A DNA stretch of 64,000 nt from positions 30,582 to 94,581 of the forward strand of contig VZSE01009416.1 in assembly GCA_013398275.1 (NCBI GenBank). The letters run 5' to 3'. The position numbers and the translations under genes are program-made. Shown here one piece after another: positions 50,601-59,400 of this stretch. The number at the start of each line of letters is the position of its first letter. The stretch's first letter is position 1. Source of the DNA: Promerops cafer. Its lineage: Eukaryota > Chordata > Aves > Passeriformes > Nectariniidae. The notes beneath the pieces were generated by a model. The model was not told where the DNA came from. It made no database searches and saw only the letters and a list, made by a program, of their open reading frames with translations.

Positions 50601-52816
50601 ATTTTGTTATTCAGACTGCTACTCCTTCTGAATTAAACAATATTTTTCACAGGAATCAAGTTAGGGGCTTGCAGGATTTGAGGCATATATTTCAAACTTT
50701 TTGGATTAGCACCTTTCTTACTCTGCCACTAAGAGAGTGTATATGCAACAGCAAAAATAAAATGACAACCTATAAACAGTTTTGAACACAACAAAATTTC
50801 AAGATTTTGATATTCCACCTTCTCTTGATGTTAATCAGCTGGTGCTGTGACAGGAGAAAAATATTTTATGGTAAGAATAAGGAATATTTTATGTTAAAAA
50901 CAAGAAATTGTTTTGTAGTTGCCATTATGGTTATGAAGAAAACAACAGTGATGTTCACCAAAGAAAGTCAAACAGAGGAAACAAAGTCTTATGAAAAGCA
51001 TCTAATTCCATTCTCAAAAGAACAAAAAAACCCCATGAGACAGGACACAGCTGGTGAGACCAAATGTCTGTTCAGCCCCATATTCTCTCTCTGACAGCAG
51101 CCAACTCCAGATGCTTAGAAACACAAGGACAGACAATGCCATTTCAGAGAACCACAGAGAAATCTGGAAGGAATGGGACTTCTGGAGGTCGTGCAGTCCA
51201 GTCCCCTGCTCAAGCTGGGCTTCTCCTTGTTACTCCTACCAACAATCTCACACTCTCAGTGCAGGAATTTCCTGAGCTAGAAGCAATGCCTTTGCACTTT
51301 CTTCACTATCTACTAGCAGATAGTCCATGAAAGTCCTAATTTACCGCCTCTGAAATTCCTTATCTTAATGCTCAGTGATTTATGTGTTTAAAGAGCTCAG
51401 TTTCAACCCCTCCTCATGCCTCTGTAGCTCCACTATTCTCGGGATAGAGGGCACACCCCATTACACATCCATAAACTCAGTCAGAAGTCCAAAACAGCCA
51501 GTTCAAGACACTAAAGAGAAACAAGGGAAGTTACACAAGATGGTGTTACTCAGCTGTCTGCTTTGTTTTTTCCCCTCAAATTCTAGCGTTTATATAGAGA
51601 AAAGTTGGTTTTTAACGAAAATAACAACCCAAACAAACAGAAAGCTGTACATTTGAACGCCAAACACCCAACACCTATTGTCACGGGCCCCAGGGTGGCA
51701 GCGTCATCAGTGTCTGAAGTTCTATTTCAGTAGTACTTAGGATCTAGCAGTATCTGCCTTATCATCACTGTTTCATGCCAAAATAAAAACTAGTTACTGC
51801 AGCTTTATTGTAAAACACTCTGCATCATCACCTCAGCCCAAGTCTAAGCTTATGAAAATCTATGGGTGTCTTTACAGTGACTTCCTGGTGATGCTGAAAT
51901 GGTTTCCCAGGGTGCATATCGCCTAGAGCTTTCACACAGAAATTGTAAATACTACTGCTTTTCAAGTGGAAAAATGAGGAAAGGAGATTTGCCTGCGATT
52001 AGCCAGCAGGTGAGCGAGATCCATCAGTTCTCTGATGCCTGCTGTACCTGCTGAAGCACACCTTGCCGTAGGTGGCCACTCCACAGATTACCATGTGGTC
52101 ACACGCACGACGATTAAAATCAAACAAGCAGCTTAACATTACCCCCGCAAAATCTGCACTGGCCGCTCGCCTTGCTGGATAACAGACAAGGATACACAGA
52201 CCGTAAAGGTGCTGGCTCACGTTCCTGGCTCTCCCTTTACGCGCCGATCCAGCAACACGGGGCAACAATAAAACCGGTTTTGAGCGCGGCTATGCTCTGG
52301 CAGCTCTGGCCCAGGTGCGCTCCCAGCAACGCACAGGTGCGGTCCTGGTGCCGGCGCTCCCGCCGCCCATGGAAAGCAGCCCGCGTGCTTTCCGCCCGCC
52401 TGCACGCCTCTCCGAGCCGACGAGGTGCGCCAGCGCAGCTCCCTCTCGGCAGCACGGAGCAGCAACTCAATCTGGCTCTAATTAGCTCCGGCAGCCTGAT
52501 GTCCGCAATGAGCGAGCGCTTTGTTCGGGGCGCGCTGGGGACCAGGGGCGGTCCGCACCCCCTGCCGCAGCCCTGCGCCTTTCGGGGTGCCGGGAGCCGC
52601 CCGAGCGCCGCGGCAGCGGCCGCTTCTCCGCCGGGAATTGGCAATGGGTGGCCAAGCGCTCTCCCTGCCGAGGTGGCCCCCTGCGCTACTTACACCAGGG
52701 TGGGCTCGCAGGGAAATTGGTTCCAGGCGCACTTGTACTGGGCCTGGACGTAGCTCTCCGTCCCGTCCAGCACCGAGCAGCTCACGTTCTTGTTCACTAT
52801 GTAGGCGCACCAGTTC
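21437..52816 (-). CDS. EMILIN2: EMILIN2, elastin microfibril interfacer 2 (exons 2-8; first exon not found)
   Basis: EMILIN-2 is a secreted, multimerising extracellular-matrix glycoprotein. In mammals it is reported to bind death receptors and Wnt1 and to affect platelets and vessels. Seven minus-strand exons join in one frame: 52694-52816, 38845-39020, 35181-37103, 29292-29624, 28675-28713, 22359-22496 and 21437-21774. Together they are 3070 nt, about 1022 residues; human EMILIN2 has about 1053 and eight exons, so only the short signal-peptide exon is missing. Domain order is EMI (exons 2-3), long coiled coil (exon 4), proline-rich and weakly collagen-like segment (exons 5-6) and C-terminal C1q (exons 7-8). 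There are no frameshifts or internal stops. Large exon, domain order and the LPIN2 neighbour distinguish it from EMILIN1, EMILIN3 and MMRN genes. EMILIN2 and LPIN2 are convergent. Confidence 0.95.
21775..22358 (-). other. EMILIN2: EMILIN2 intron 7
   Basis: The donor GTAAGA (minus strand) sits at 22358 and the acceptor is CTGCAG. No other feature is recognised. Confidence 0.8.
22359..22496 (-). CDS. EMILIN2: EMILIN2 exon 7, start of C1q domain
   Basis: This is a 138-nt, phase 1-1 exon. It encodes VSFSAGLTQKPFSSDVG, then VVHFNKVLVNDGDYYNPNTG, which is the first strand region of the C1q fold (FSAGL...F..V..N.G..Y...TG). Confidence 0.95.
23470..23700 (-). mobile_element. CR1 LINE 3' end fragment
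   Basis: On the minus strand the sequence reads the CR1 3' region. The plus-strand text CTTGAACTCTGTCAGGCTGG, ACCACTTCCCTGGGGAGCCC and GGACATCCCAATAATCACAC are characteristic antisense CR1 blocks. The element is strongly 5'-truncated, about 230 bp, and non-coding. Confidence 0.85.
26319..27125 (-). mobile_element. CR1 LINE, 5'-truncated, with decayed ORF2 C-terminus
   Basis: The minus-strand frame (26586-27101) encodes the C-terminal part of CR1 ORF2. Blocks such as YQVLHFGHNKLLQCYRLG, VASRTREVVLPLYLALGRP and LERVQRRAVKLVKSLEHKS match the conserved CR1 region downstream of the reverse transcriptase. The 3'UTR follows and ends near 26319 (plus-strand AGAATCCCAGAATCTCAGAC). The frame is open for 171 codons, so the copy is younger or better preserved than the others here. 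It lacks the endonuclease and most of the RT, so it cannot move by itself. It lies in EMILIN2 intron 6 in the same orientation as the gene. Confidence 0.9.
28675..28713 (-). CDS. EMILIN2: EMILIN2 exon 6, 39-nt microexon
   Basis: This is a 13-codon, phase 1-1 exon with acceptor TTTGTAG and donor GTAAGG. It encodes YPKSSHSTTDSQ between split Gly codons and joins the proline-rich segment to the C1q domain. The following residues agree with the human AGAPGYPKS-type junction, which supports the exon despite its size. Confidence 0.88.
28714..29291 (-). other. EMILIN2: EMILIN2 intron 5
   Basis: This intron has canonical splice ends on the minus strand. Nothing else is recognised. Confidence 0.78.
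29292..29624 (-). CDS. EMILIN2: EMILIN2 exon 5, proline-rich and weakly collagen-like segment
   Basis: This is a 333-nt, phase 1-1 exon. It opens QPEVPQQPLPPRPPMQPQ, is very rich in Pro, Leu and Arg, and then becomes Gly-rich with LPGTTGIILETGEAGPPG, SGRGRLRSVDGQAG and EGYAGAPG. The proline-rich segment is diagnostic for EMILIN2 within the family. The acceptor is TCAAAG, which has a weak pyrimidine tract. Frame continuity from exon 4 (split Arg codon) supports it. Confidence 0.92.
29625..35180 (-). other. EMILIN2: EMILIN2 intron 4
   Basis: This 5.6-kb AT-rich intron holds a (CT)n microsatellite at 29989-30004. A 161-codon plus-strand open frame (34118-34603) lacks recognisable similarity and is treated as chance. 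No transposon family was identified with confidence. Confidence 0.7.
29989..30004. repeat. (CT)n microsatellite
   Basis: This is a run of eight CT dinucleotides followed by a pyrimidine-rich stretch, inside EMILIN2 intron 4. Confidence 0.8.
35181..37103 (-). CDS. EMILIN2: EMILIN2 exon 4, giant coiled-coil exon
   Basis: This single 1923-nt exon (640 codons plus a split one, phase 1-1) starts DAEPTEAPEPPPYEKRMQFL after the acceptor and ends ...RSQPNT. It is dominated by heptad-like Leu/Ile/Val spacing with many Glu/Lys and Gln, for example LTRSVIELQSSVAGVNENL and LEELNGKVKGYEGQLKQLQE, as expected for the EMILIN coiled-coil stalk that drives trimerisation. Several N-glycosylation sequons (NDSS, NITE, NSSL, NSTC, NQTA, NGTI) and paired cysteines are present. 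The internal ATG codons are not gene starts. Confidence 0.97.
37104..38844 (-). other. EMILIN2: EMILIN2 intron 3
   Basis: This 1.7-kb AT-rich intron is T-rich near 38450-38520. Splice ends are canonical. Nothing else is recognised. Confidence 0.78.
38845..39020 (-). CDS. EMILIN2: EMILIN2 exon 3, second half of EMI domain and basic linker
   Basis: It encodes YRTSFRPRYTVAYKTVTELE and then WRCCPGYKGEDCREG. WRCCPGY..xxC is the signature C-terminal end of the EMI domain. A short basic Pro/Thr/Ala linker follows. The exon runs from phase 2 to phase 1. Confidence 0.96.
40339..40368. repeat. Poly(A) tract, 30 nt
   Basis: Thirty consecutive A residues lie within EMILIN2 intron 2. No recognisable retrocopy body is attached on the upstream side. 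Confidence 0.9.
47599..47635. repeat. Poly(T) tract, 37 nt
   Basis: Thirty-seven consecutive T residues lie within EMILIN2 intron 2, equivalent to poly(A) on the gene's strand. Avian CR1 elements do not end in poly(A), so this is either simple-repeat expansion or the tail of a poly(A)-type retrocopy. I see no recognisable gene body beside it. Confidence 0.9.
51145..51245 (-). mobile_element. CR1-like fragment, short and decayed
   Basis: The plus-strand text AGAAATCTGGAAGGAATGGG, CTTCTGGAGGTCGTGCAGTC and CCCTGCTCAAGCTGGGC resembles the antisense 3' end of CR1 elements. Divergence is high and the boundaries are uncertain. Confidence 0.5.
52694..52816 (-). CDS. EMILIN2: EMILIN2 exon 2, first half of EMI domain
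   Basis: It encodes NWCAYIVNKNVSCSVLDGTE, then SYVQAQYKCAWNQFPCEPTL, and ends within a Val codon before GTAAGT. The cysteine spacing is that of the EMI domain. The acceptor is CTCCCCCAG. The exon opens with the last base of a codon, probably Arg, so the upstream exon must end in phase 2. Confidence 0.95.
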
Positions 52817-52865
52817 CTGGGGGAGAAGGACAATGTCGGTCAGGCACGCCGGGCTCCGCAGCCCG

Positions 52866-52890
52866 CCCGGCCCGGCCCGGCCCGGCCCGG
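52866..52890. repeat. (CCCGG)n simple repeat
   Basis: There are five perfect CCCGG units followed by degenerate ones, next to the EMILIN2 exon 2 acceptor on the upstream side of the gene. Confidence 0.85.
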
Positions 52891-52923
52891 CTCGGCGCAG
52901 CCTGGCCCGGCTCCACCGCCCGC

Positions 52924-53057
52924 GGGGATGCTGGCCCTCGGGATGCTGGCCCCGGGGATGCTAGCCCTGAGGGAACTGGCCCTCGGGATGCTGGCCCTGG
53001 GGGCGCTGGCCCTGGGGATGCTGGCCCTGGGGATGCTGGCCCCGGGGATGCTGGCCC
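52924..53057. repeat. 15-bp GC-rich minisatellite ending at the assembly gap
   Basis: Nine units of consensus GGGGATGCTGGCCCT run head to tail, the ninth cut by the N run. Units differ by a few substitutions, for example one GAGGGAACTGGCCCT and one with GGGGGCGCTGG. Because the period is divisible by three, every frame reads as a five-residue repeat, giving artificial repetitive open frames on both strands. Confidence 0.93.
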
Positions 53058-53066
53058 NNNNNNNNN
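53058..53066. other. Assembly gap (9 N)
   Basis: Nine Ns directly follow the minisatellite. The real missing length is unknown. GC-rich tandem repeats in birds often collapse or drop out of assemblies, and the EMILIN2 first exon may lie here. Confidence 0.95.
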
Positions 53067-53420
53067 CCACCCGCCCGGCCGGCCTCGGCCCCAGCTCCCG
53101 CCCCGCTCCAGCCCCCGGCCGGGCAGCAGCACTGGGGCAGCCCCCGGCCCCCATTAGCGGGTCCCCTCGGGGCAGGTCCGCTCCCCGGCCCCTGCCCGAG
53201 CTGGCCGCCGACAGCCCCGTACCAGTTTTTCCCCCTGGAAAGCTGATGGGAGGAGAGGGCCGGGCCGCTGGGGAAGAGCCCCCCCGCTCCCGGGGAGCCG
53301 GGTTGCTGGGGCAGAGGGCAGCCCGCGAACCGCGGGGAAGGGGGCTCTGGGCTCTTCAGGTGGGGCCGGTGCAGGCGTGGTGAGCTCCCGGTGTCTGCGG
53401 GGGAGGCTGAGGCTGGTTTG

Positions 53421-56400
53421 CTGCTTTGTGGCAGCCCTGGGGTCCTGCCTGACACCAGTGCCGGGAGGTGGTCGGTGTTCCCTTCGTGGCCTGATGACGT
53501 CTCATTTCGCCCACTGTCATGGGAAGGGTGCTGGCGGCTACCTCAGCGAGGGATGTACAATAACCCTGTATTTGTAAGGAAAGGTGTTCACTGGGTAGAG
53601 TGAGAAATGGGCATTCAGCGTCACCTGGCTGTTAAAATCCTTGCACCTTGACTGAGTGGCCTGCCCATGTGACGCCATCCCACCGAGGGCAGGACCACAG
53701 TGAAGTCCCTCTATCCTCCTAAGCTCCTGCTCCTTTGTGAGTTGGATTTTTGGGCTGAAGCAACACTGAACAAAGCATCGAGGATGGTCCAGGGCAGGCT
53801 GCTCCCATCAGTGGGCAGGAGGGGAAGGGAGAGAGCAATGTTTGGGTGGAGAATAGTTTGGGTGGGACATTTGGGAACACTGTAGGCTGCTCCTGCTGAG
53901 CCTGACCAGCCCCAACCCTGCTCACACACTCCCAAGGCCTCCCATGGCCAACAGCAGCTGCTCAGGCTTTCCTAGTTCTCACATGCAGGCAGAGCCAGCA
54001 GCAGGGCAGGGCTCTTCCTTCTGCTGTAGGCAGCAGCCTGCTGACCTCATCATTTGCCCGACCTGCTGAAACAGGCAAATTTCATCTGCCAGTCTTACTG
54101 TGAGTCTCACCCAACAACTTCACTCTGTCTCCAAGTCAGCAGGGAAATAGGCTTTAAATGATGAGGTCAAAATGATGCATTCAGACTGGTTTTTAGAAAC
54201 TGTTTCATTGGAAATATACACCAAAGCCTCCTGTCCCCTAGAGAAATGTGTGCCATTACAGATGCATAGGAACACTTCCCTGGCAATAAGTAGCAGTGGA
54301 AAAAGATGAGATGTTGCTACAATCTGTCCCATTTCACTTGAAACACTTCTAATGCTCTGTAGATGCTTTGAAGAGGATAACACCTCACTGTCTTAAGAAA
54401 TTATGCTTTAACCTTCTCAAGGGTTAAACAATTTCCTGTGCCACTGTTTGTATTCACAGAAGCATGTAATTCAGGTTTCATCTTTTGTGCTGGCAGAAAT
54501 TATCTGGAGTTTCCCAAGCCTGTAGAGAGCAAAACTAGAGTTCAGTCCCTAAAAAGCAATGAAGAAGGCTTTTTCTTTCTTTCCCCCCTCCTGACTCAGC
54601 CAAGGAACTCATGAAATTGGTCCTTTTCCAAAAGTGATGAGCAACATGGAAGAGCTGTACATTGTCCCACAAAGGGAAAGTCATTAAATAATTAAAGACT
54701 GAGGTCATGCCTGTCTTGAGAATGACTGCATAGTACAAAAATTAATAGACTGATTTACACAAAATGAGCATGAAGCAACACTATATTCCATATGTTAAAC
54801 ACTCAGCTTATATTTCGGTGAAGGAAAAAAAAGCAGATGTTACCTGATTAGCCATGAGGGTGCCCAACTTACCTGTGAACCCCAGAGTCAATTGCCTGAC
54901 CAAAGGTAGCATGGGGACACCATTAGAAGGAGAGTTGTTAGAGTTCCTGCTTACCCCATGGATATGACAGATAGTAAGTCAGGAGCTTCCTGCAGCTTCA
55001 AGACTCTGTCATTGTTTGTTCATTCAAGAACTATGCAAGAAAATCTCTCCTGATATCTGGTATATAGTTGTCCCTTTACTGTCTGGATCAACTACTTTGT
55101 ATATATTGTGAAACAAGGCTAGGCCAGCATTGCTGCCATTTCTTTAAAAGGCTATGTAAGACTTTTTCCACTGCAAAGCACAGTGCATTTTGGAGTTGGT
55201 TTCATTTAAAAAAAACCATAACAATGAAAAACAAAATCATGCAAGACCAGTCCCATCTTATCCCTGAAACTAGAGCTCTGTGGGAACTTGAGTACAAGTG
55301 CTGCTGCAGAGTGAAGTTTTAGTGTGGCTGCATGATGGCTCAGTAAGGAGTATCAGCAGAGGATGACTTGTGCTACGAGTGTTGAGCTGAATAGAAATGG
55401 ATTAACTTGGGCGGGTGCATAGAGCTGACCTCAGCTCCTCTGATATTCACACTGGGCCTATCAGTGTGATATCAGCTGATTCAACAGTAACCAGTACAGA
55501 AAATGGGCTTTGCCTGGAGAATCTTCAGCTCAGGTGCATGCTGAAGATGTGGTCCAAGCTCTGCGCATGGCTGCATTTTTTCTGTGGGTGTAACTAGTTT
55601 TATTTCACAGTGTAAGTATGAGGGTTAATCGTGTTCTCAAGGAGACAGAAATGTTCACATTTTGTATTTCTGTGCTATGTCCTCTCATCTCTAAAATTCA
55701 CAGTAATCCCAAGACAGATGATTCTTACAGTACATGGAAAGCATCCCTCCACCCCTCCCTACAAATGGAGCATGTGGTCTGTGAGTGCACTGAGCAGAGC
55801 TTCAGTAACTGGCGAGCCCAGTACACACATCCTTGGGAGATGGATTTCAGCAACGTGAGTCCATAAATCCTTTGAAATATTTTAAAGTTCTTGTTTCTTT
55901 ACTAAGCAGTCTGGCTGTGTTTCTAGCACCAAGATCAACCGTACTTTCATACTTCGTAACTGGATAATGATGGGGAAACAACAAGGGCCATCTGCAAGGG
56001 CCTGCCAGAGAGAGAAAAGTGCACAGAGCAGGTGGGCAGAATAATTTGCAAAAACATTACCAGAGTATTTACTGCAGAACTTCAAGAGAGAAATGTGTCT
56101 AGAGTGATGTGGTGCATGGGGTGGAAATGGTGTTCTCCCTGCAATTTACCTCCCTTATCCATCAGCTTTTCTTTTCCGTAGATTTCAGCAACAAATTGCT
56201 TTGTGAATTCTGGGTTCCTTTTCTTCCAGGTTCACTGACTCGAAACACTGCCAAAATAACTCGAGGTGAAGGGTTTTCCGAGAGGTGTTTGTACTGCCTC
56301 GATGCTTCTCTTTAATTACAAAAAAAGAGGGAATATTGTCTGTGGGGCAGAAGGTCTTTCAGGTACTTCTCACTGGCCATCAGATGTGAGGAGCTGGCCT

Positions 56401-59400
56401 ACAGATGTGAGTAGTCTGGGTTTACATTTGGTGCTGTGTTAACTTGGTCCATGAGTCAAAGCAGGTCACAGTGTCCCTCTGGAAGGATCAAACTGGTATT
56501 AGGGAACAAAGAAAAGTTTGAAAGGAAGCTGTAGGAAACTCCAGGCTAAAAGAGGAAAACTTGGATGGAGGTGTACGACGCATGCTGGCTTGGATATACC
56601 AGGAAAAGTACTCTATGGGAAAAGAGGGGTTTGAATACTGTTTTGCAGAGACATGATACAGCCCTGCCCCATTCACTTGGCCTTTATGTCATTACATAGT
56701 AAACTTAACATGAACATAAAAATTCTGATTTGAATCTAGGATGGGTGTTTTGCAACTTTTCCACTCTCGGGTCAGAGCGTAAACTTTGTTTGCACTTTCT
56801 TTAAAAAAATCGTTCCCCATCACAAAAAAACAATGGGTTTAAATTTTTAAATTTTTTATGTGTAATCACCTCACTAAAGTCTGCCAGACACATACTTAGC
56901 TGTGAATGTTTAATGAAAATTAATGACTGAATGAAAAGTAAATAATTGATGTTAATAAAATTACTATTTATAAACACTTTAACTTAGATTAAAATTCAAG
57001 CAGAACTAGTCAGGGATAAATCAATAAATAAATGAGAGAAGGGAGAGTGGAGTATTTTGGTTTTCTCTTAACTGGAGAGCCACCTTGGAGAGCCATAACA
57101 GTTACAAAACCACAGTTATTTTGTTAATTCCTCAACAAAAGGTCTGTAGCAGAGACCATTCTAGGAGCTCTGGAGTATGCAGAGAAATAGCCTATGTGGT
57201 TCCAACCAGTGCTCGGCCACACCTCCTTACTGAAGTGCCATATTTGCCTACCTAGGCACTGGCAGTGTGATGTTGGGGACGTTGCAGTGCATAGCTGGGT
57301 AACCTGGCAACTCCAGCCTTTATTCCCTGGTGTTTTTTCCTTTTTGGGGAAAAACATTTGTGCTAATTTCATTTATTTAAACAGAAAAACAAATCGGTGT
57401 ATTACAAGGAGCCCAAATATTGCCCAAACATTGTTGGGGCATGCATCAAGTGTTTGTGTTGAAACTAATGCTCTTTATTGTCACAGGTATGGTTTTGGCT
57501 GGAGAACAAAAGAAACAAAGTCTATTCCCCGGGAGCAGCTCTCAGCACACCACTGCATCTGTTCAAGGCCTCAAGGTGGGACAGAAGAGATCAAACTACA
57601 TTATTCACCTGGAAGAATGATCTGAGTGCCGGAGCATGGTAAACCACAAGTATGCCACACTTGTGGAACAGCCTGTCTACTTTATACTGAATGGTTGTGA
57701 CACCTAAAGAAAGAGTGGGATTAAGGTCTACACTCCTCCCACACAAAAGATAAGTGCTCTCCTACCTTTCCTATTATATAATGTGAGAGGACTGACTGAC
57801 ATATCATCCACCATTACCATGGTTTTCTGAGCACAGCAAGTCTGGACATCAAATATGGGATGACAATCAGAAGAAAACATTTTATTGCTCCACAAGATCT
57901 TTCAGTGAAGAGCCCGAGGCTGGCTGACATATGTGTAAGGGTCAAAGAAGTTAATGAGTACTGGAATAAAATCAGAGGAGATTGGCATTTTTTGGCAGAT
58001 GGGATGTTGGTGGGAGGGTAGAGGAGGTAGAGGGAAGAGACTTCTTTTGTGTCAGTTTATCTTTGATTTGGTGAAATTGCCAGGTGACTTCAAGGGAGAA
58101 GATGCACAATGTTCTTTTTTTCTTTCCACAGCTACTGCTTCTCTAACCTGCACATACAGTAGGACAAAGCTGGTTTGTACAAAACTACAATTGCTACCTG
58201 TGCACAGGCCCTTCAAAAACCTGCAGGCTAATTGCTGAAATGAATTTAAAAGGCTGAGCCTTAAACTATGCACTGTTTACCCTTGCTGTAAAGAGTTCAT
58301 TTGAACCTTGCTTCTTGTTGATGGTAGTGCAATATTTCAGAATAAAGAATAAAACTGGGGGCATTAATTACTGTGCAGTCCTTTCCTCCTGCAGTACAGG
58401 GCAGCTTCCAGAGTTTCACAGCATGCACTGCCCTTCCAACATGCTGCTCTCTGGTTGAAAGCTGACAGAATTCAGCTTTCATGATACTTTAAAGATGAGC
58501 TGGAATGGAGAGCAAGGGAGTGGCACATGGCTTTGCAGTGTTTGGGACAAAGTTGTCAGCAGATTTTTAAACAATTACATTGCTCTTGATAGAAAACCAC
58601 ATGATTCTGAAGTTTGAATTCCTTGTTCATCAGTTTATCCAGTCAGTCTCTTGCTGAAGTTCCTGGACTTTGAACTAAACAAAAAAGTTGTGTGAGTCTA
58701 ACTACAACTGGGACAAGTTTCTATTGGGACATTATAATCTCATTTTAGGCATAATAGATGTTGGTTTATTTAAAGGAATTGATTAAAAATGCATTCAGTC
58801 CACTTAAAATTAAAATAAGAAGGTCTTCCTGAGAACAAGAGGCGGAAATTGTTAATGTCAGTAAGACCTAATACTGTGATTCACAACATCAGTCTTGCTT
58901 CCTTGGAAAAAATAACTCTTGGCTTAATTATTTCCCAGTGAAAAAAATGAAGGAAACCTTCTCAACATTTCTTCTGATTCTTATCTATTTTACATTCAAA
59001 AAATTACTTAATAATTACCTTTTTTATTCTACAGATTTTCCAAGAAATTACTCTTGATAAATGTTTTGCACTGTATCCTAATTTTGTGTTCAAGTGTGCA
59101 TTAATCAGACTGCAAACCATGTGTGTTGGATTTCGCAGGGCTGCAAATAGATAAACTGGTGATAGCAGTGCTCTGGTTTAATCAGTTGAGAAATCTAAAT
59201 GATCTGAGGGCAACAAACTCGAAGTAGGTAAGTACTTCACCAATGTCGATGGGAATCAACAGCCCTCACCTCTGTGAAAACTAGGAATTAAGTACCCAAG
59301 ATTTGTTTCAGTCAAACCTCTGCTGGATAACATGACTGGATACCATCTCTGTGCATTTTCTGCCTCGTTCTGCCATCTCATCTTGAAAATCTCAGGCAAG

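Larger units (their letters stand above)
39021..52693 (-). other. EMILIN2: EMILIN2 intron 2, 13.7 kb
   Basis: This long AT-rich intron contains a 30-base poly(A) run, a 37-base poly(T) run and one CR1-like fragment near 51.15-51.25 kb. Its last 450 bases on the exon-2 side are inside the GC-rich block. All open frames inside are short and unrecognised. Confidence 0.75.
52230..53420. promoter_or_regulatory. CpG-rich block, candidate EMILIN2 promoter CpG island
   Basis: Base composition changes abruptly from AT-rich intron to GC-rich sequence with many CpG dinucleotides, around EMILIN2 exon 2 and the presumed exon 1. This fits a promoter-associated CpG island. No TATA box or defined start site can be assigned. 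The N gap at 53058-53066 interrupts it. Confidence 0.6.

Noticed and set aside
53067..53154. Minus-strand ATG at 53154 as a possible EMILIN2 start codon
   Set aside because: The following residues are Gly/Ala/Arg/Pro-rich without a hydrophobic core, so it does not look like the signal peptide expected for EMILIN2, and the frame runs into the N gap.
52928..53383. Plus-strand repetitive Met-Leu-Ala-rich frame and matching Gly/Pro/Ala-rich minus-strand frames around the gap
   Set aside because: They are translations of the 15-bp minisatellite, whose period is a multiple of three, and of GC-rich sequence with few stops. They run through unknown bases and have no domain resemblance.
57194..57625. 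143-codon plus-strand frame upstream of EMILIN2
   Set aside because: The translation shows no family resemblance, no signal peptide and no repeat pattern. Nearby overlapping frames suggest chance.
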